Positions 44,054 to 53,602 of a DNA stretch of 64,000 nucleotides are shown here, piece by piece. The notes under the pieces are model-generated. The model was not told where the DNA came from, ran no database searches, and saw nothing but the letters and a program-made list of their open reading frames with translations. A program made the translations under genes and the position numbers. Source of the stretch: Actinospica durhamensis (GTDB lineage Bacteria; Actinomycetota; Actinomycetes; Streptomycetales; Catenulisporaceae); NCBI RefSeq assembly GCF_018139695.1, contig NZ_JAGSOG010000006.1:20915-84914 (forward strand). The letters are read 5' to 3'. Within the stretch, counting starts at the first letter, position 1; every line of letters starts with the position of its first letter.

Positions 44054-47000
44054 ATGGCGACGATGACGGCCACGGCAGCGGGCGACGAGGACGTGCTCGG
44101 CTTGCCGACGGGGTGGCAGCGGCTTGTCATACCGCGGCGGCGTGGGCGGGCCGGGGCGAAGCCCGCGGTGGCGTCGAACGTCGTCGCGGACTATGAGAGC
44201 GCGACGCCGGACCCGAACAGCGTCGCCCGGGTTCTGGCCGACCGGGCCGGTGATCCGCGGTTGGTGGCGCTCTACCGCGGCGAGTCGGGGCGTATCGAGG
44301 ATGCGACGCCGACGGGCGCGGCGCTGATCGCGTCGATGCGGTGGGCGCTCGGGTCGCGCAAGGCGGGCGATGCCAGGGCGGCCGTGGACGCGTGGGTCGC
44401 GGCGCGGGGGCTGGAGTTCGCGGCGCGGGCGACGGTCGAGCGCAGTGACCTGATCGTCCAGGAGACGAAGAACCACGCGCGCAGAATGGGCAGGGCGAGC
44501 GGGGGACAGGTGTGGGGCCCGGCAAAGCCCCGCTTCCAGATGGCGGCGCGGATGCGCCACCACCTGTGTGGCGCCGAGGATGCCGAGTACGCGCAGGTCG
44601 TCGGGGTGCTCGAGGAATACCGGAAGGCGCCCTGGCCGCAGCGCACCACGGCCGCGTTCCTGGTGCCGGAGCACGTGGAGTGGATCGACAAGCTCGTTGC
44701 GCGCCCGCTGCAGTACGCAAGTCTCCAGGCGCCCCTGTTCTATGCGGCGGTCTCGACCGACGCACAGCTCGAAGCCTTCCACCAGCGCGAGCCCTGGATT
44801 CTGATTCATGACACCGAGCTCCTGGCGACGCTGATCGACGGTGCCGGGCAGGCCGTGTTCCGTCATGTGGTCGGCGAGTTCGACCGCGGATATATGAACT
44901 CCGACGATGCGGAGCGGTTGATGACCGCGCTCGGTTCGTTTCCCACGGATGAGGCCTTCGGTGCCCTGCTGGACCGGGTGCGGCAGCCGAAGGCCGCGGC
45001 GGCGATCCTCAAAGCGGCGGAGCGCTTTCCGCGTCGTGGCGTGCGGCTGCTGGCGGAGTCGGCGTCCACGCGGGTGGAGCCGCTGCTGCGTGCGCACGTC
45101 CTGGCGAACACAGACGTCGCCGCCGGCGAGCTGGAGGCCTTGAGCGCTCCGGCCCGCAGCAAGGTGGAAGGGCTGCTCGCCCTGGGATCGCAGATCCCGG
45201 AGGCCGACCTGTCCGATCTGCCCGAGGCGCTGGTGACGCCGCCGTGGGCGGTCGCGCCGCCGCGGAAGAAGCCGGCGGCCCGCGTCGATCTGGTCGCACC
45301 GGCGGAGGCGGCGATGGTGTGGCTGCCGGTCGAGCGTGAGACGTGGGGAAGGTTCGGCCACTACGGGCCCTATCGCGGGCCGACGGGCTCGTGGAAGGAG
45401 ATCGCCGCCACCATACGAGCGCTGCACCCGAACTACCACGACATGCTGGCCTTCTTCCGCGACGGCCCGGACGAACTCGTACGGCCGCTGCTGGCGACGT
45501 GGGACCCGAACTGGTGGCGCGGGGCTGATCTGGACCGGATCTTCGCGCTGCGGTTCGAGGCCGAGGTGCTGCCGCTGCTGATGGCGCGGGTGCGCGAGGA
45601 TCCGGTTGCCTATGGCCGGGTCCTGGCACCCTTCGCGTACACCGAGGTCGCCGGGCTCATGGCCCAATGGCTCACGCAGCCCAAGAGGGCGCTTCCACAC
45701 GCCCTGGCGTGGTTCACCCGGCACCCCGACCTGGCTGCCCGTGCGCTGATTCCCGACGCGCTCGGCAAGTCGGGCCCGGCCCGGCGCTCGGCGCAACGCG
45801 CACTGCGCACGCTGGTCGAGGAGGGCTTCGAGGCCAACGTCCGCGCCGCCGCGGAGACGTACGGTCCCTTGGCCGAGCAAGCCGTCGCCGACACGCTCGC
45901 GCAGGCCGTCGCACCCGTGTTCCCGAAGGTCATGCCGACGCTGCCGTCCTGGACGGACCCGAGCCTTCTGCCGCAGGTGCTGCTCGTGGGCGGTGGCGCG
46001 GCCCTGCCCCGAGAGTCGGTGCGGAACCTGTGTCTGATGCTGGCGATCTCCACGCCGCAGCGGCCACTCGCCGCTCTCGACGAGGTGCGCGCGGCCCTCG
46101 ACCCGGCGTCCCTCGCGTCGTTCGTATGGGCCGTATTCGAAGGCTGGCGCCTTGCCGGGATGCCGGCCGGGGACAGTTGGGCGCTCGAGGCCCTCGGCGT
46201 GTTCGGGGACGACGCGGTGGCGGCGCGTCTGGCCGCGGTCATCCGGATCTGGCCGGGCGAGAGCGCCCACCGGCGCGCCGTGCAGGGCCTCGACGTCCTG
46301 GCCGAGATCGGCGGCAACACCGCACTGGCCGGGCTCTACGGCATCTCGCGGAAGGTGAAGTTCAAGGCGCTCAAGGATCGGGCCGTCGAGAAGGTCAAGG
46401 CCGTGGCGGACGCCCTCGAACTCTCGGCCGAGCAACTCGGTGACCGCCTCATCCCGGACCTCGGGCTCGACGCGGCGGGCGTCATCGAGTACGACTTCGG
46501 TCCGCGCACGTTCACGGTCTCGCTCGACGAGCGGCTCAAGCCCGTCGTGCGCGATGCGGACGGCAAGCCGCTCAAGGACCTGCCGAAGGCCGGCGCCGCC
46601 GACGATCCGGCGTTGGCCGCCGAAGCTCGAGCGGGCTACTCCGAGTTCAAGAAGGCGACGCGTTCGCTGGCCGCGGACCAGATCGGTCGCCTGGAGCAGG
46701 CCATGATCGCCCGGCGCCGTTGGCCGGCGCAGGAGTTCCGCCAGTACATCGTGGGTCACCCCGTGGTGTTCCGCGTCGCCCGTGCGCTGCTCTGGGGTAC
46801 CTACGCCGAGGACGGCAGCCTGCTGAGCACCTTCCGGATCGCCGAGGACCGCACCTTCGCCGACGTCGCCGATGACGTCTACGTGCTCGAACCCACCGCC
46901 CTGGTCGGAATCGTGCACCTGCTCGACCTCGGCGACGAAGCCGCGGCATGGTCGGAGTTGTTCGCGGACTACGCCCTCCTGCAGCCGTTCGACCAACTCG

Positions 47001-47386
47001 GGCGCATCGTTCTGCAACTCACCGAGGAGGAGAAGAGCTCTGAGGTTCTTCACCGGTTCGACGGGCTCAGCGTCGCGACGGGCAAGGTCGTCGGCCTGGA
47101 ACGCTTCGGCTGGCACCGCGGCGATCCGGCCGACCACGGGATCCAGACCTGGATGTCGCGGCCGGTGCCCGGCGGCGGCTGCGTCGCCCTCGGCATCGAG
47201 CCGGGGATCAGCATGGGAAACCTCGCCGGAGCGGGCCATGAGCAGACGATCACCGAGGTCTGGGTCACCAGCCTGCCGGAGGTCGAGCTCTGGCGGGCGG
47301 AGCAGGAGCGCGTGCCGCTCGGAACGCTCGACGCCGTCACCGCCGCCGAGATACTGCGCGACCTGACCGCGCTGACGAGCATGTGA
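44054..47386 (+). CDS. Large DUF4132-domain protein
   Basis: The 1110-residue cytosolic protein starts at an ATG preceded by GGGGAGG (44041-44047). Most of it is alanine-rich helical repeat, HEAT-like (LLDRVRQPKAAAAILKAAERFPRRGVRLLAES, HRRAVQGLDVLAEIGGNTALAGLYGISRKVKFKALKDRAVEKV). The C-terminal third, from about GDRLIPDLGLDAAG through FVYEADG-like strands (FGPRTFTVSLDERLKP) to AWSELFADYALLQPFDQLGR, matches the DUF4132 (MolR-like) domain. The biochemical function is not established; the architecture suggests a scaffold or regulator. It is a single-gene unit, convergent with the transporter gene 60 bp away. Confidence 0.85.
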   Translation: MATMTATAAGDEDVLGLPTGWQRLVIPRRRGRAGAKPAVASNVVADYESATPDPNSVARVLADRAGDPRLVALYRGESGRIEDATPTGAALIASMRWALGSRKAGDARAAVDAWVAARGLEFAARATVERSDLIVQETKNHARRMGRASGGQVWGPAKPRFQMAARMRHHLCGAEDAEYAQVVGVLEEYRKAPWPQRTTAAFLVPEHVEWIDKLVARPLQYASLQAPLFYAAVSTDAQLEAFHQREPWILIHDTELLATLIDGAGQAVFRHVVGEFDRGYMNSDDAERLMTALGSFPTDEAFGALLDRVRQPKAAAAILKAAERFPRRGVRLLAESASTRVEPLLRAHVLANTDVAAGELEALSAPARSKVEGLLALGSQIPEADLSDLPEALVTPPWAVAPPRKKPAARVDLVAPAEAAMVWLPVERETWGRFGHYGPYRGPTGSWKEIAATIRALHPNYHDMLAFFRDGPDELVRPLLATWDPNWWRGADLDRIFALRFEAEVLPLLMARVREDPVAYGRVLAPFAYTEVAGLMAQWLTQPKRALPHALAWFTRHPDLAARALIPDALGKSGPARRSAQRALRTLVEEGFEANVRAAAETYGPLAEQAVADTLAQAVAPVFPKVMPTLPSWTDPSLLPQVLLVGGGAALPRESVRNLCLMLAISTPQRPLAALDEVRAALDPASLASFVWAVFEGWRLAGMPAGDSWALEALGVFGDDAVAARLAAVIRIWPGESAHRRAVQGLDVLAEIGGNTALAGLYGISRKVKFKALKDRAVEKVKAVADALELSAEQLGDRLIPDLGLDAAGVIEYDFGPRTFTVSLDERLKPVVRDADGKPLKDLPKAGAADDPALAAEARAGYSEFKKATRSLAADQIGRLEQAMIARRRWPAQEFRQYIVGHPVVFRVARALLWGTYAEDGSLLSTFRIAEDRTFADVADDVYVLEPTALVGIVHLLDLGDEAAAWSELFADYALLQPFDQLGRIVLQLTEEEKSSEVLHRFDGLSVATGKVVGLERFGWHRGDPADHGIQTWMSRPVPGGGCVALGIEPGISMGNLAGAGHEQTITEVWVTSLPEVELWRAEQERVPLGTLDAVTAAEILRDLTALTSM

Positions 47387-47431
47387 GGCGGGCACACGAG
47401 ACGAGCGGCCGAGGCGGGCACACGAGACGAG
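47385..47431. repeat. 21-bp direct repeat between convergent genes
   Basis: Two exact copies of a 21-bp sequence beginning GAGGCGGGCACACGAG occur at 47385-47405 and 47411-47431, 26 bp apart. The first overlaps the DUF4132 stop codon. A degenerate third GAGGCGGGC start follows at 47437. Confidence 0.9.
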
Positions 47432-47446
47432 GAGCCGAGGCGGGCC

Positions 47447-48586
47447 TCAGCGGGGCGCCGGTGCGGACAACGCGCGCAAGCCGCTGCGCGCGGTGAGCAG
47501 GGTCACGCGTAGCCAGATCAGCACCAGGGCGATGTAGAGCACTGCCGCGTAGACGCGGAACGGATCGGAGCCGGTGCGCAGGGCCAGCGTGGTCGTGGCG
47601 GTCACATACGTGCCGAGAGGGAAGGTGAACGACCACCAGGCGAGCGAGAACGGCAGGCCGGAGCTCTTGGTGCGCGCGGTTAGGGCGGCCGCCAGCGCGG
47701 CCCACAGGGTGGCGAATCCCCAGACCGGCACGCCGAACACCACACCGAAGGAGCGCAGCGCGGCCGTGTCGATCGGGTCGAGCGTGAGCCCGGAGACCGC
47801 GCCGAGTGCGTTGGCCGCGGTGACCGACTGGCCGAGCGGGCCGAGCACGATCCAGAGCGTGGGCACCGTTGTGGCCCGGCCCGTCTTGTGCACCGCCAGC
47901 CGCTGGCAGATCAGCGTGATCGCGATCGCCGAGACCAGCAGGCTGAGACCGAACATGGCGTAGCAGGCCAGCAGCAGGGCCAGCCGGTCCTGACCCGCGG
48001 TGGCGAACGGCACGAGCAGCGCCCCGGTCGCCGCCGACACCATCGGTGGGACGACGCACAGCAGCCAGCCGATCTGCACCGCGTCCAAATCCACCGGGCC
48101 GCGCGTGAACAACAGGTACAGCACGCTGGCGGTGCACGCCAGGCCCAGGACCGTGCCGATGAACCACAGCGCCCAGTCGATGTCGACCGCGGCGGACTGC
48201 GAGAACACCGCGTCGCCGTAGAGCAGCGTGCCCGCGCCGACGACGAGGACGGCGACCGGCGGCGCTCCGTTGAAGTGCCCCTTGGCCAGGTCGGTCAGCC
48301 GGCTGCGGGCGACGGCGGGGTGTAGCCGCCACTGCAGCCCGTCGGTCACGGCCAACACGATCAGCATCACGGTCGCCATCGCCCACACGACCGTCGCGGC
48401 CGTGTGCAGGCCGCGGAACTGCTGCGGCAGCGTCGCCGCGGCGACCGCGACGATCCCGGTGCCCATGACCGAGGCGTACCAGTTCGGCGCGATGTTCGCG
48501 GCCATGAGCGCCACCACGCCGCGGCGTCGTCCGGAACGCTCGCCGTCGCCGGACCCCGGGCCCTGCGCGGGTGGGTCTGTCGCCAT
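47447..48586 (-). CDS. TDT-family transporter (TehA/SSU1/C4-dicarboxylate type)
   Basis: The 379-residue protein has about ten hydrophobic membrane segments and the family's N-terminal motif NWYASVMGTGIVAVA, with SLAWWSFTFPLGTYVTAT near the C-terminus (WW/WSFTFP is typical). The TDT family includes tellurite-resistance, malate and sulfite exporters. Which anion it moves cannot be told here. It is a single gene, divergent from the metallophosphoesterase, with an AT-rich patch (about 48638-48665) between them as likely promoter zone. Confidence 0.85.
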   Translation of the reverse strand: MATDPPAQGPGSGDGERSGRRRGVVALMAANIAPNWYASVMGTGIVAVAAATLPQQFRGLHTAATVVWAMATVMLIVLAVTDGLQWRLHPAVARSRLTDLAKGHFNGAPPVAVLVVGAGTLLYGDAVFSQSAAVDIDWALWFIGTVLGLACTASVLYLLFTRGPVDLDAVQIGWLLCVVPPMVSAATGALLVPFATAGQDRLALLLACYAMFGLSLLVSAIAITLICQRLAVHKTGRATTVPTLWIVLGPLGQSVTAANALGAVSGLTLDPIDTAALRSFGVVFGVPVWGFATLWAALAAALTARTKSSGLPFSLAWWSFTFPLGTYVTATTTLALRTGSDPFRVYAAVLYIALVLIWLRVTLLTARSGLRALSAPAPR

Positions 48587-48773
48587 GGGCGAGACAGTAG
48601 TTCACGACCATGGTGCCGGCGTCACGAACAGCCGCTGTTGGAGTTAAAAGTCATATATCCGGTGGTTTCTTGCTACGTGCAACGGCGTACGCCGAGGACG
48701 GCGAGGTGCGGCGGCATGCAGCGGGGTGCAGCGGCGTGCGCCCTGGCGGGGCCGGAGAGCGTAGCGTGCTGAT

Positions 48774-49544
48774 ATGGCTGAGGATCTGGGCACTGACACG
48801 TTCGGGCGGATCGCGGTGGTCTCGGACGTGCACGGCAACGTTCCGGCTCTCACCGCGGTACTGGCGCAGATCGAGTCGGCCGAGGTCGACCTGGTCGTCT
48901 CCTGCGGCGACCTGACCTGGGGCGCCGAACCGGACCGAACGGTACGCCTGATGGCCGGCCTCGGCGCGCGTGCGCGATTCGTGAGCGGCAACGCGGATCG
49001 CGCTGTCACGGAACTCTCCGCCGGTCTGCGGGAGGTCACGCGGCCGCGCGAGACCTGGGTGATGGGACTGCACTCGCCCGCGTCGCTGGAGTTCGTCCGG
49101 GGCTTCCCGGCCGGCCTGGTGCTGCAGGTGGCCGGCCTCGGCGCGGTTCGGTTCTGCCACGGCTCGCCGCGCGCGGACACGGAACTGGTGACCCCCGGCA
49201 CGTCGCCGGAGCGCTTCGCCGAACTGAGCGCGGGCGTACCCGAGCGGGTCATCGTCGGCGGCCACACACACGTGCAGTTCGACCACACGGTGAACGGCCT
49301 GCGCTTCGTCAACCCGGGCAGCGTGGGCCTGCCCCACCACGAGGGCGAGCCGGGCACCGCGTACTGGGCGATCCTCGGCCCGGACGTCGAGCTTCGCCGG
49401 ACTTCGTACGACGTCACCGAGGCCATCGAGGTCGGCCACCGCCTCGGCGATCCGGCGGCCGAGGTGATCGAGCGCCTGCTGACGACGCCGCCGACCCCGA
49501 GCGAGGTCGAGGAGGATGCCAGGCGGCTGACGTACTCCGACTAG
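48774..49544 (+). CDS. Calcineurin-like metallophosphoesterase (YfcE/MJ0936 type)
   Basis: The 256-residue enzyme shows the metal-binding series AVVSDVHGNVPAL, VVSCGDLTWG, FVSGNADR, FCHGSPR and VIVGGHTHVQFD, followed by FVNPGSVGLPHH, which is typical of the YfcE/MJ0936 phosphodiesterase group. Two divalent metals would be bound by these Asp, Asn and His residues. The physiological phosphoester is unknown. The C-terminal 50 residues (EAIEVGHRLGDPAAEVIERLL) are helical. Confidence 0.88.
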   Translation: MAEDLGTDTFGRIAVVSDVHGNVPALTAVLAQIESAEVDLVVSCGDLTWGAEPDRTVRLMAGLGARARFVSGNADRAVTELSAGLREVTRPRETWVMGLHSPASLEFVRGFPAGLVLQVAGLGAVRFCHGSPRADTELVTPGTSPERFAELSAGVPERVIVGGHTHVQFDHTVNGLRFVNPGSVGLPHHEGEPGTAYWAILGPDVELRRTSYDVTEAIEVGHRLGDPAAEVIERLLTTPPTPSEVEEDARRLTYSD

Positions 49545-49638
49545 GTCAGCGTGCCGAGTGTCGAGCGCCGCGTCGGCGGGGCAACCCGAACGGGCGTCGG
49601 CACGGGCCGGAGCGGCGCGTCGGGCTTAGCGTCCGAGC

Positions 49639-49959
49639 ATGGACGACTGTGTGATGATCATCGCCGGATTTCCCTCCGAGGACGACGCGCATTCCGCCGT
49701 GCACGCGGCGGTCGCGGACGAGGCCGCCGCGCGTGCCCGCCTGCTGGGCAAACGGCTCACCACCTGGCGCGGCCCCGACGGCAGGACGACCGAAGAGTTC
49801 GAGTGGACGGCCGCGTTCGAGACCGTGATCCTCAAGCGCGCAGACGTGGCCGGCCTGATCAGGCGGTTTCACGGGAACGCGGACACCGCGGCGTGCGCGA
49901 GCGTCCGCAACGGGGAGTCGGACTATCAAACCTGGGTGCACAGCGCGACCGGCACGTAG
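49639..49959 (+). CDS. Divergent CutA-like protein
   Basis: The 106-residue protein resembles the CutA1 trimer-forming fold: an N-terminal strand MIIAGFPSEDDAHSAVHAAVADEAAARARLLGKRLTTWRG aligns with the usual 'EAxxIAxxLVeerLAACVN' part only loosely, but FEWTAAFETVILKRADVAGLIRRFHGNAD followed by YQTWV fits the CutA core strand and closing motif. The classical Cys-Val-Asn segment is absent. CutA is linked to metal tolerance in E. coli, but its general role is unclear. I hold this assignment with moderate confidence. Confidence 0.5.
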   Translation: MDDCVMIIAGFPSEDDAHSAVHAAVADEAAARARLLGKRLTTWRGPDGRTTEEFEWTAAFETVILKRADVAGLIRRFHGNADTAACASVRNGESDYQTWVHSATGT

Positions 49960-49974
49960 ATCCGACAGCCCGCC

Positions 49975-52701
49975 TCAATTCGGGCCGGCCTGTCGGTCCG
50001 CGTCGCGGATCATGGGCCGGCCCGCCTGCCATAGCTGGGTGGCCTGTTCGGCCGGCATGGCGGCCGCGTAGAGGTAGCCCTGGGCGGCGCGGCAGCCCAT
50101 GTCGCGGAGGATTTCGTGTTCTTCGAGGGTCTCGACGCCCTCCGCCACGCATCTGATGTCGAGCTCGCCGGTCAGCGTGATCAGGCCCTGCACGATTCGG
50201 CGCATGCGCGCGGAGCGCCGGAGCTCGTTGGTGAAGGACTTGTCGATCTTGATGAAGTCGACCGGCAGCGTGTGCAGCGAGCTCAGGGCGGCGTAGCCGG
50301 TGCCGAAGTCGTCGAGGGCGATGGACGCGCCGAGGTCGCGGAAGGCGTGCAGGGAGGCCGCGATCCCGACGTCGTCCTGATCGAGCAGCACCGTCTCGGT
50401 GATCTCGAACACGACGCGGCCTTGCGGGATGGGCGTGTCGGCGAGCACGTCGCGCACGGCGTCGACGAAGTCCTGGTCGCGCAGCTGGTGCACGGAGACG
50501 TTGATGCCGATGTAGCAGCCGGAGGCCGATTCGGCGTTCCACCCGATGCCCTGGGCGACCGCGGTGCGCAGCACCTGCGTGCCGATCTGCAGGATCTGGC
50601 CGGTCTGCTCCGCGAGCGGGATGAACGTGTCGGGGGCGAGCAGGCCGCGGGTGGGATGCGGCCAGCGCACCAGCGCCTCGAATCCGGATATCAGGGCCGT
50701 GTCGAGGCGGACGCTCGGCTGGTACCACACCGCGAGCCCGCCGTGGCGCAGCGCCTCGTCCAGCGCCGTGCGCAGCTCCGAGCGGTTCACCGCCGCGTCG
50801 TGCAGGGTGCTGCGGTACCGCTTCCAGGTGTGCTTGCCCTCCTCCTTGGCCTCGTAGAGCGCGAGGTCCGCGTTGCGCAGCAGCAGGTCCAGGTCGGCCG
50901 GCTCGCCGTCGGTCACGGCAAGGCCGGCGCTGGCCGCGGCCCGCAGCGGGCCGGCGGTGGTGTCGAAGGTCGGATCGAACGCGGCGATCAGCCGTCGGGC
51001 GATCGCCTCGTGCTCCTCGTTCGAACCCTGGCCGAGCAGCACGGCGAACTCGTCTCCGCCGAGCCGGGCGACCGCGTCCTCGGGCCTGACACTGCCCGCG
51101 AGCCTCCGGGCGACGCCGATGAGCAGCTCGTCGCCGATCGGATGGCCGAGGGTGTCGTTGACCTCCTTGAAGTCGTCGAGGTCGAGCAGGATCAGGCCGC
51201 CGACCGGCGGGGCCGAGGCGTCGGGCGAAGCGCTCGTCGGCAGGTCGCGCAGGCCGGCCCGGTTGACCAGTCCGGTCAGCGGATCGGTGGTGGCCTGGCG
51301 GCGCAGCTCGTCCTGAAGGCGCTGTTGCTCGGTCACGTCGTGCAGGGTCAGCACGATGCCCGAGACGGAGGGGTCCTCGCGCAGGTCGCTCCAGCGCGAT
51401 TGGGCCGTGACTGGGCGCCCGTCCGCCGCGGTGACGGTGACCGACGAGGGCAGCGCGGACTCGCCGGTCTCGGTCCCGGTTCCGGTTCCGGTGCTCTCGG
51501 CGGTCGGTGTGGATTCCTCGCCGAGGATCTCCGCGAGTTCCTCGGCGACCCGCGGCTTGTCCTCGCCGCTGAAGATCTCGGAGATCGCGGTGCCGGAGGG
51601 GACCTCACCCAGCAGGCGTACGGCCGCGGGGCTGGCATAGCGCAGCGCCCCGTCCTGCCCGGCGATGAAGATCGCGTCCGAGGTGTCCGCCACCAGCGCC
51701 TGGAAGTAGGCCTCGCTCTCCCGCCGACGGAGCGTCTGCTGCCAGGCGTTCATGGCCTTGACCAGCCGGGCGAACACGAGGCCGAACAGCACCACGCAGT
51801 ATCCGGCGAGGAACTGCTCGTCGCGCCGGGAGGCGTGTCCGGCGTCGAGCAGCAGCAGGGCGGGGCCGATCAGGGCCGCGCACCACAGCAGCACGATCCA
51901 GGTGCGCGGCGCGGTCAGCGCCCACGGCCGCCGCGTCGGCGGTTCGCCCACGTCCTTCATCGACGGGCACAGCGCCGCCGCGCCGATGCAGACGAAGAAC
52001 GCGGCCCAGCCGAGATCGGCGCCGAGCCCGGGCGTCCAGGACGGGTGCAGCTGGGCCAGCCCGTAGATCGCGTCGGAGGAGAGCAGCCCGAGCACGCCCA
52101 CCAGCAGCAGCGCGACCGGGAGCGAGCGCAGCCGGCCCGCGAGCGGCAGCCGGAGCGCGAGGGCGAGCAGCACGGCGTCGGCGGCCAGGTAGGCGATCAG
52201 GATGGCCCGTTCGAACGAGGTGAGGTGGGGCAGGCGGGCGTAGGGCAGCACGAAGATGCTCCAGGTCGCCGCGGCGAGCCCGGTCGAGACGATCAGCACG
52301 TCGAGCAGCGTGCCGGTGGAGTACTCCGGCGGATCGCGCCGGGCGAAGCCGACCAGGCCCGTGACGGCCAGCGGATACACCCCGAGGTAGAACGCGTCCG
52401 CCCAGCTGGGGAAGGGCACCCTGCCGCCGACGTGGCCTCCGGAGAAGTGGTAGGCCAGGTCCCCGGCTGCCTCCGCGGCGAGTGCCCCGGCCAGCAGCAG
52501 CCACGGTGCCCGCGCCCGCGGCCGATGTCTTCGTACGCCGACGAGCACGGCCGCGACCGCGACCGCCCCGAGCAGCGCCCACCACAGCGCTCGCCACTGC
52601 GGCGCCGCGAAGTAGCAGCCGATGAGAACGGCGGCGCACCCGAGCAGCGCCCCGACGGTGGCCGAGGTGCTTCGCAGGGGCAGGCCGGCGCGGATTCCCA
52701 C
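49975..52701 (-). CDS. Membrane bifunctional diguanylate cyclase / c-di-GMP phosphodiesterase (GGDEF-EAL)
   Basis: The 908-residue protein has about nine N-terminal membrane helices (to about 315), a PAS domain (about 325-465, with a Thr/Gly-rich insert near 400-415), a GGDEF domain with intact GGDEF at 548-552, and an EAL domain (Glu675-Ala-Leu) with INVSVHQLR, FEITETVLL, DDFGTGYAAL and IKIDKSF. Both catalytic domains look active on sequence grounds. It would make and/or degrade cyclic di-GMP, a controller of development in actinobacteria. The start is a GTG at 52701. Confidence 0.92.
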   Translation of the reverse strand: MGIRAGLPLRSTSATVGALLGCAAVLIGCYFAAPQWRALWWALLGAVAVAAVLVGVRRHRPRARAPWLLLAGALAAEAAGDLAYHFSGGHVGGRVPFPSWADAFYLGVYPLAVTGLVGFARRDPPEYSTGTLLDVLIVSTGLAAATWSIFVLPYARLPHLTSFERAILIAYLAADAVLLALALRLPLAGRLRSLPVALLLVGVLGLLSSDAIYGLAQLHPSWTPGLGADLGWAAFFVCIGAAALCPSMKDVGEPPTRRPWALTAPRTWIVLLWCAALIGPALLLLDAGHASRRDEQFLAGYCVVLFGLVFARLVKAMNAWQQTLRRRESEAYFQALVADTSDAIFIAGQDGALRYASPAAVRLLGEVPSGTAISEIFSGEDKPRVAEELAEILGEESTPTAESTGTGTGTETGESALPSSVTVTAADGRPVTAQSRWSDLREDPSVSGIVLTLHDVTEQQRLQDELRRQATTDPLTGLVNRAGLRDLPTSASPDASAPPVGGLILLDLDDFKEVNDTLGHPIGDELLIGVARRLAGSVRPEDAVARLGGDEFAVLLGQGSNEEHEAIARRLIAAFDPTFDTTAGPLRAAASAGLAVTDGEPADLDLLLRNADLALYEAKEEGKHTWKRYRSTLHDAAVNRSELRTALDEALRHGGLAVWYQPSVRLDTALISGFEALVRWPHPTRGLLAPDTFIPLAEQTGQILQIGTQVLRTAVAQGIGWNAESASGCYIGINVSVHQLRDQDFVDAVRDVLADTPIPQGRVVFEITETVLLDQDDVGIAASLHAFRDLGASIALDDFGTGYAALSSLHTLPVDFIKIDKSFTNELRRSARMRRIVQGLITLTGELDIRCVAEGVETLEEHEILRDMGCRAAQGYLYAAAMPAEQATQLWQAGRPMIRDADRQAGPN

Positions 52702-52796
52702 ATGACCGGTTTACCAACTCTCGCCCGCCCGGACCCCTCGACGCAGCCGAACGAGGCGCGGCCAGGGACGATGCCGACCGCGCGCGGATTTCCGCG

Positions 52797-53525
52797 CTAG
52801 ACGTGGTTGTCGGCGGCGAGGACCGGTCCGCCGGCCGTCGAGTGCAGTTCGGCGCGCGAGACGGTGACCGCCGGATCCGAGATCGAGACGGTGAGGGTGT
52901 ACGGCGGCTGGCCGGTGATCGTGTCGTGCGAGTCGGACGGCGGCGAGAGTTCGTTGTTGACGTCCATGACGTCGTATCCGGGGCACAGGGCTGCCGCGGG
53001 TAGCTTCAGCTCAGCGCTCAGACCGTACGCGTTGCCGACGCGGATCTTGCCGTTCGGCAACCGGGCGGAGGGATCGTCGAGCGTGACCGGCAGGTTGTGC
53101 GCCCCGCCGACGAGGCCGTTCGGTCCTTCGATCTCCACGGCGACGCCCAAGGCGCCGAAGGGGGCGGTCAGGTCGAGAGAGTGTGCGCTCGAGCCCGTGG
53201 CCAGCGAGAAGCTGATGGTGAACTCTCCGGGGTCGCCTTGCCCTGAGACCTCGGCTCCGTAGGACCCGAGGACCATCGCCGGGCCGGCCGGCGTTCCCGG
53301 CAGCATCCCGCCGATGTCCGTCACCGTGCTCACGGCGAAGTATTGGTATCCCTTGGTCCCGCACTTGCTTCCGTCCGAGACACCGCCGCCGACCAGCGGC
53401 ATGTCCTGGGTGGACCCCGCCGCCGCGGGCTGGTTCAGTCCGAAAAGCCGCTGATGGTAGGCGTACCCGAGGATGACGAGAAGCCCGATCATCCAGGGGA
53501 CCGCGCCCCGAAACCCAGCTCGCAC
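52797..53525 (-). CDS. Membrane-anchored or secreted protein of unknown function
   Basis: The 242-residue protein has one N-terminal hydrophobic segment (about 9-21) that may be an uncleaved anchor, and an extracytoplasmic all-beta region (YQYFAVSTVTDIGGMLPGTPAGPAMVLGSYG, LDLTAPFGALGVAVEIEGPNG, PPYTLTVSISDPAVTVSRAEL). Two Cys (about 55 and 182) might pair. I do not recognise the family. GGGGAGG stands shortly before the GTG at 53525, supporting the start. Confidence 0.65.
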   Translation of the reverse strand: MRAGFRGAVPWMIGLLVILGYAYHQRLFGLNQPAAAGSTQDMPLVGGGVSDGSKCGTKGYQYFAVSTVTDIGGMLPGTPAGPAMVLGSYGAEVSGQGDPGEFTISFSLATGSSAHSLDLTAPFGALGVAVEIEGPNGLVGGAHNLPVTLDDPSARLPNGKIRVGNAYGLSAELKLPAAALCPGYDVMDVNNELSPPSDSHDTITGQPPYTLTVSISDPAVTVSRAELHSTAGGPVLAADNHV

Positions 53526-53602
53526 TCAACCTCCCCTGTGGATGCGCAGTGGAGAGTATCGCAACTCTGGGTTCCGGGGCTCGGCGGGCTCGGCGGGCTC
53601 GC

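Noticed and set aside
44048..47395. A 1115-codon open frame on the minus strand opposite the DUF4132 gene
   Set aside because: It is Arg/Gly/Pro-rich, has no recognisable domain, and mirrors the GC-rich third positions of the plus-strand gene, which has a clear domain and ribosome-binding site.
50116..52800. An 894-codon open frame on the plus strand opposite the GGDEF/EAL gene
   Set aside because: The minus strand carries intact GGDEF and EAL motifs; the plus-strand translation is low-complexity and typical of high-GC shadow frames.
53526..53602. 10-bp tandem GGCTCGGCGG-type repeat as a regulatory array
   Set aside because: Only two to three imperfect copies in a GC-rich convergent-free gap; not distinguishable from compositional bias.
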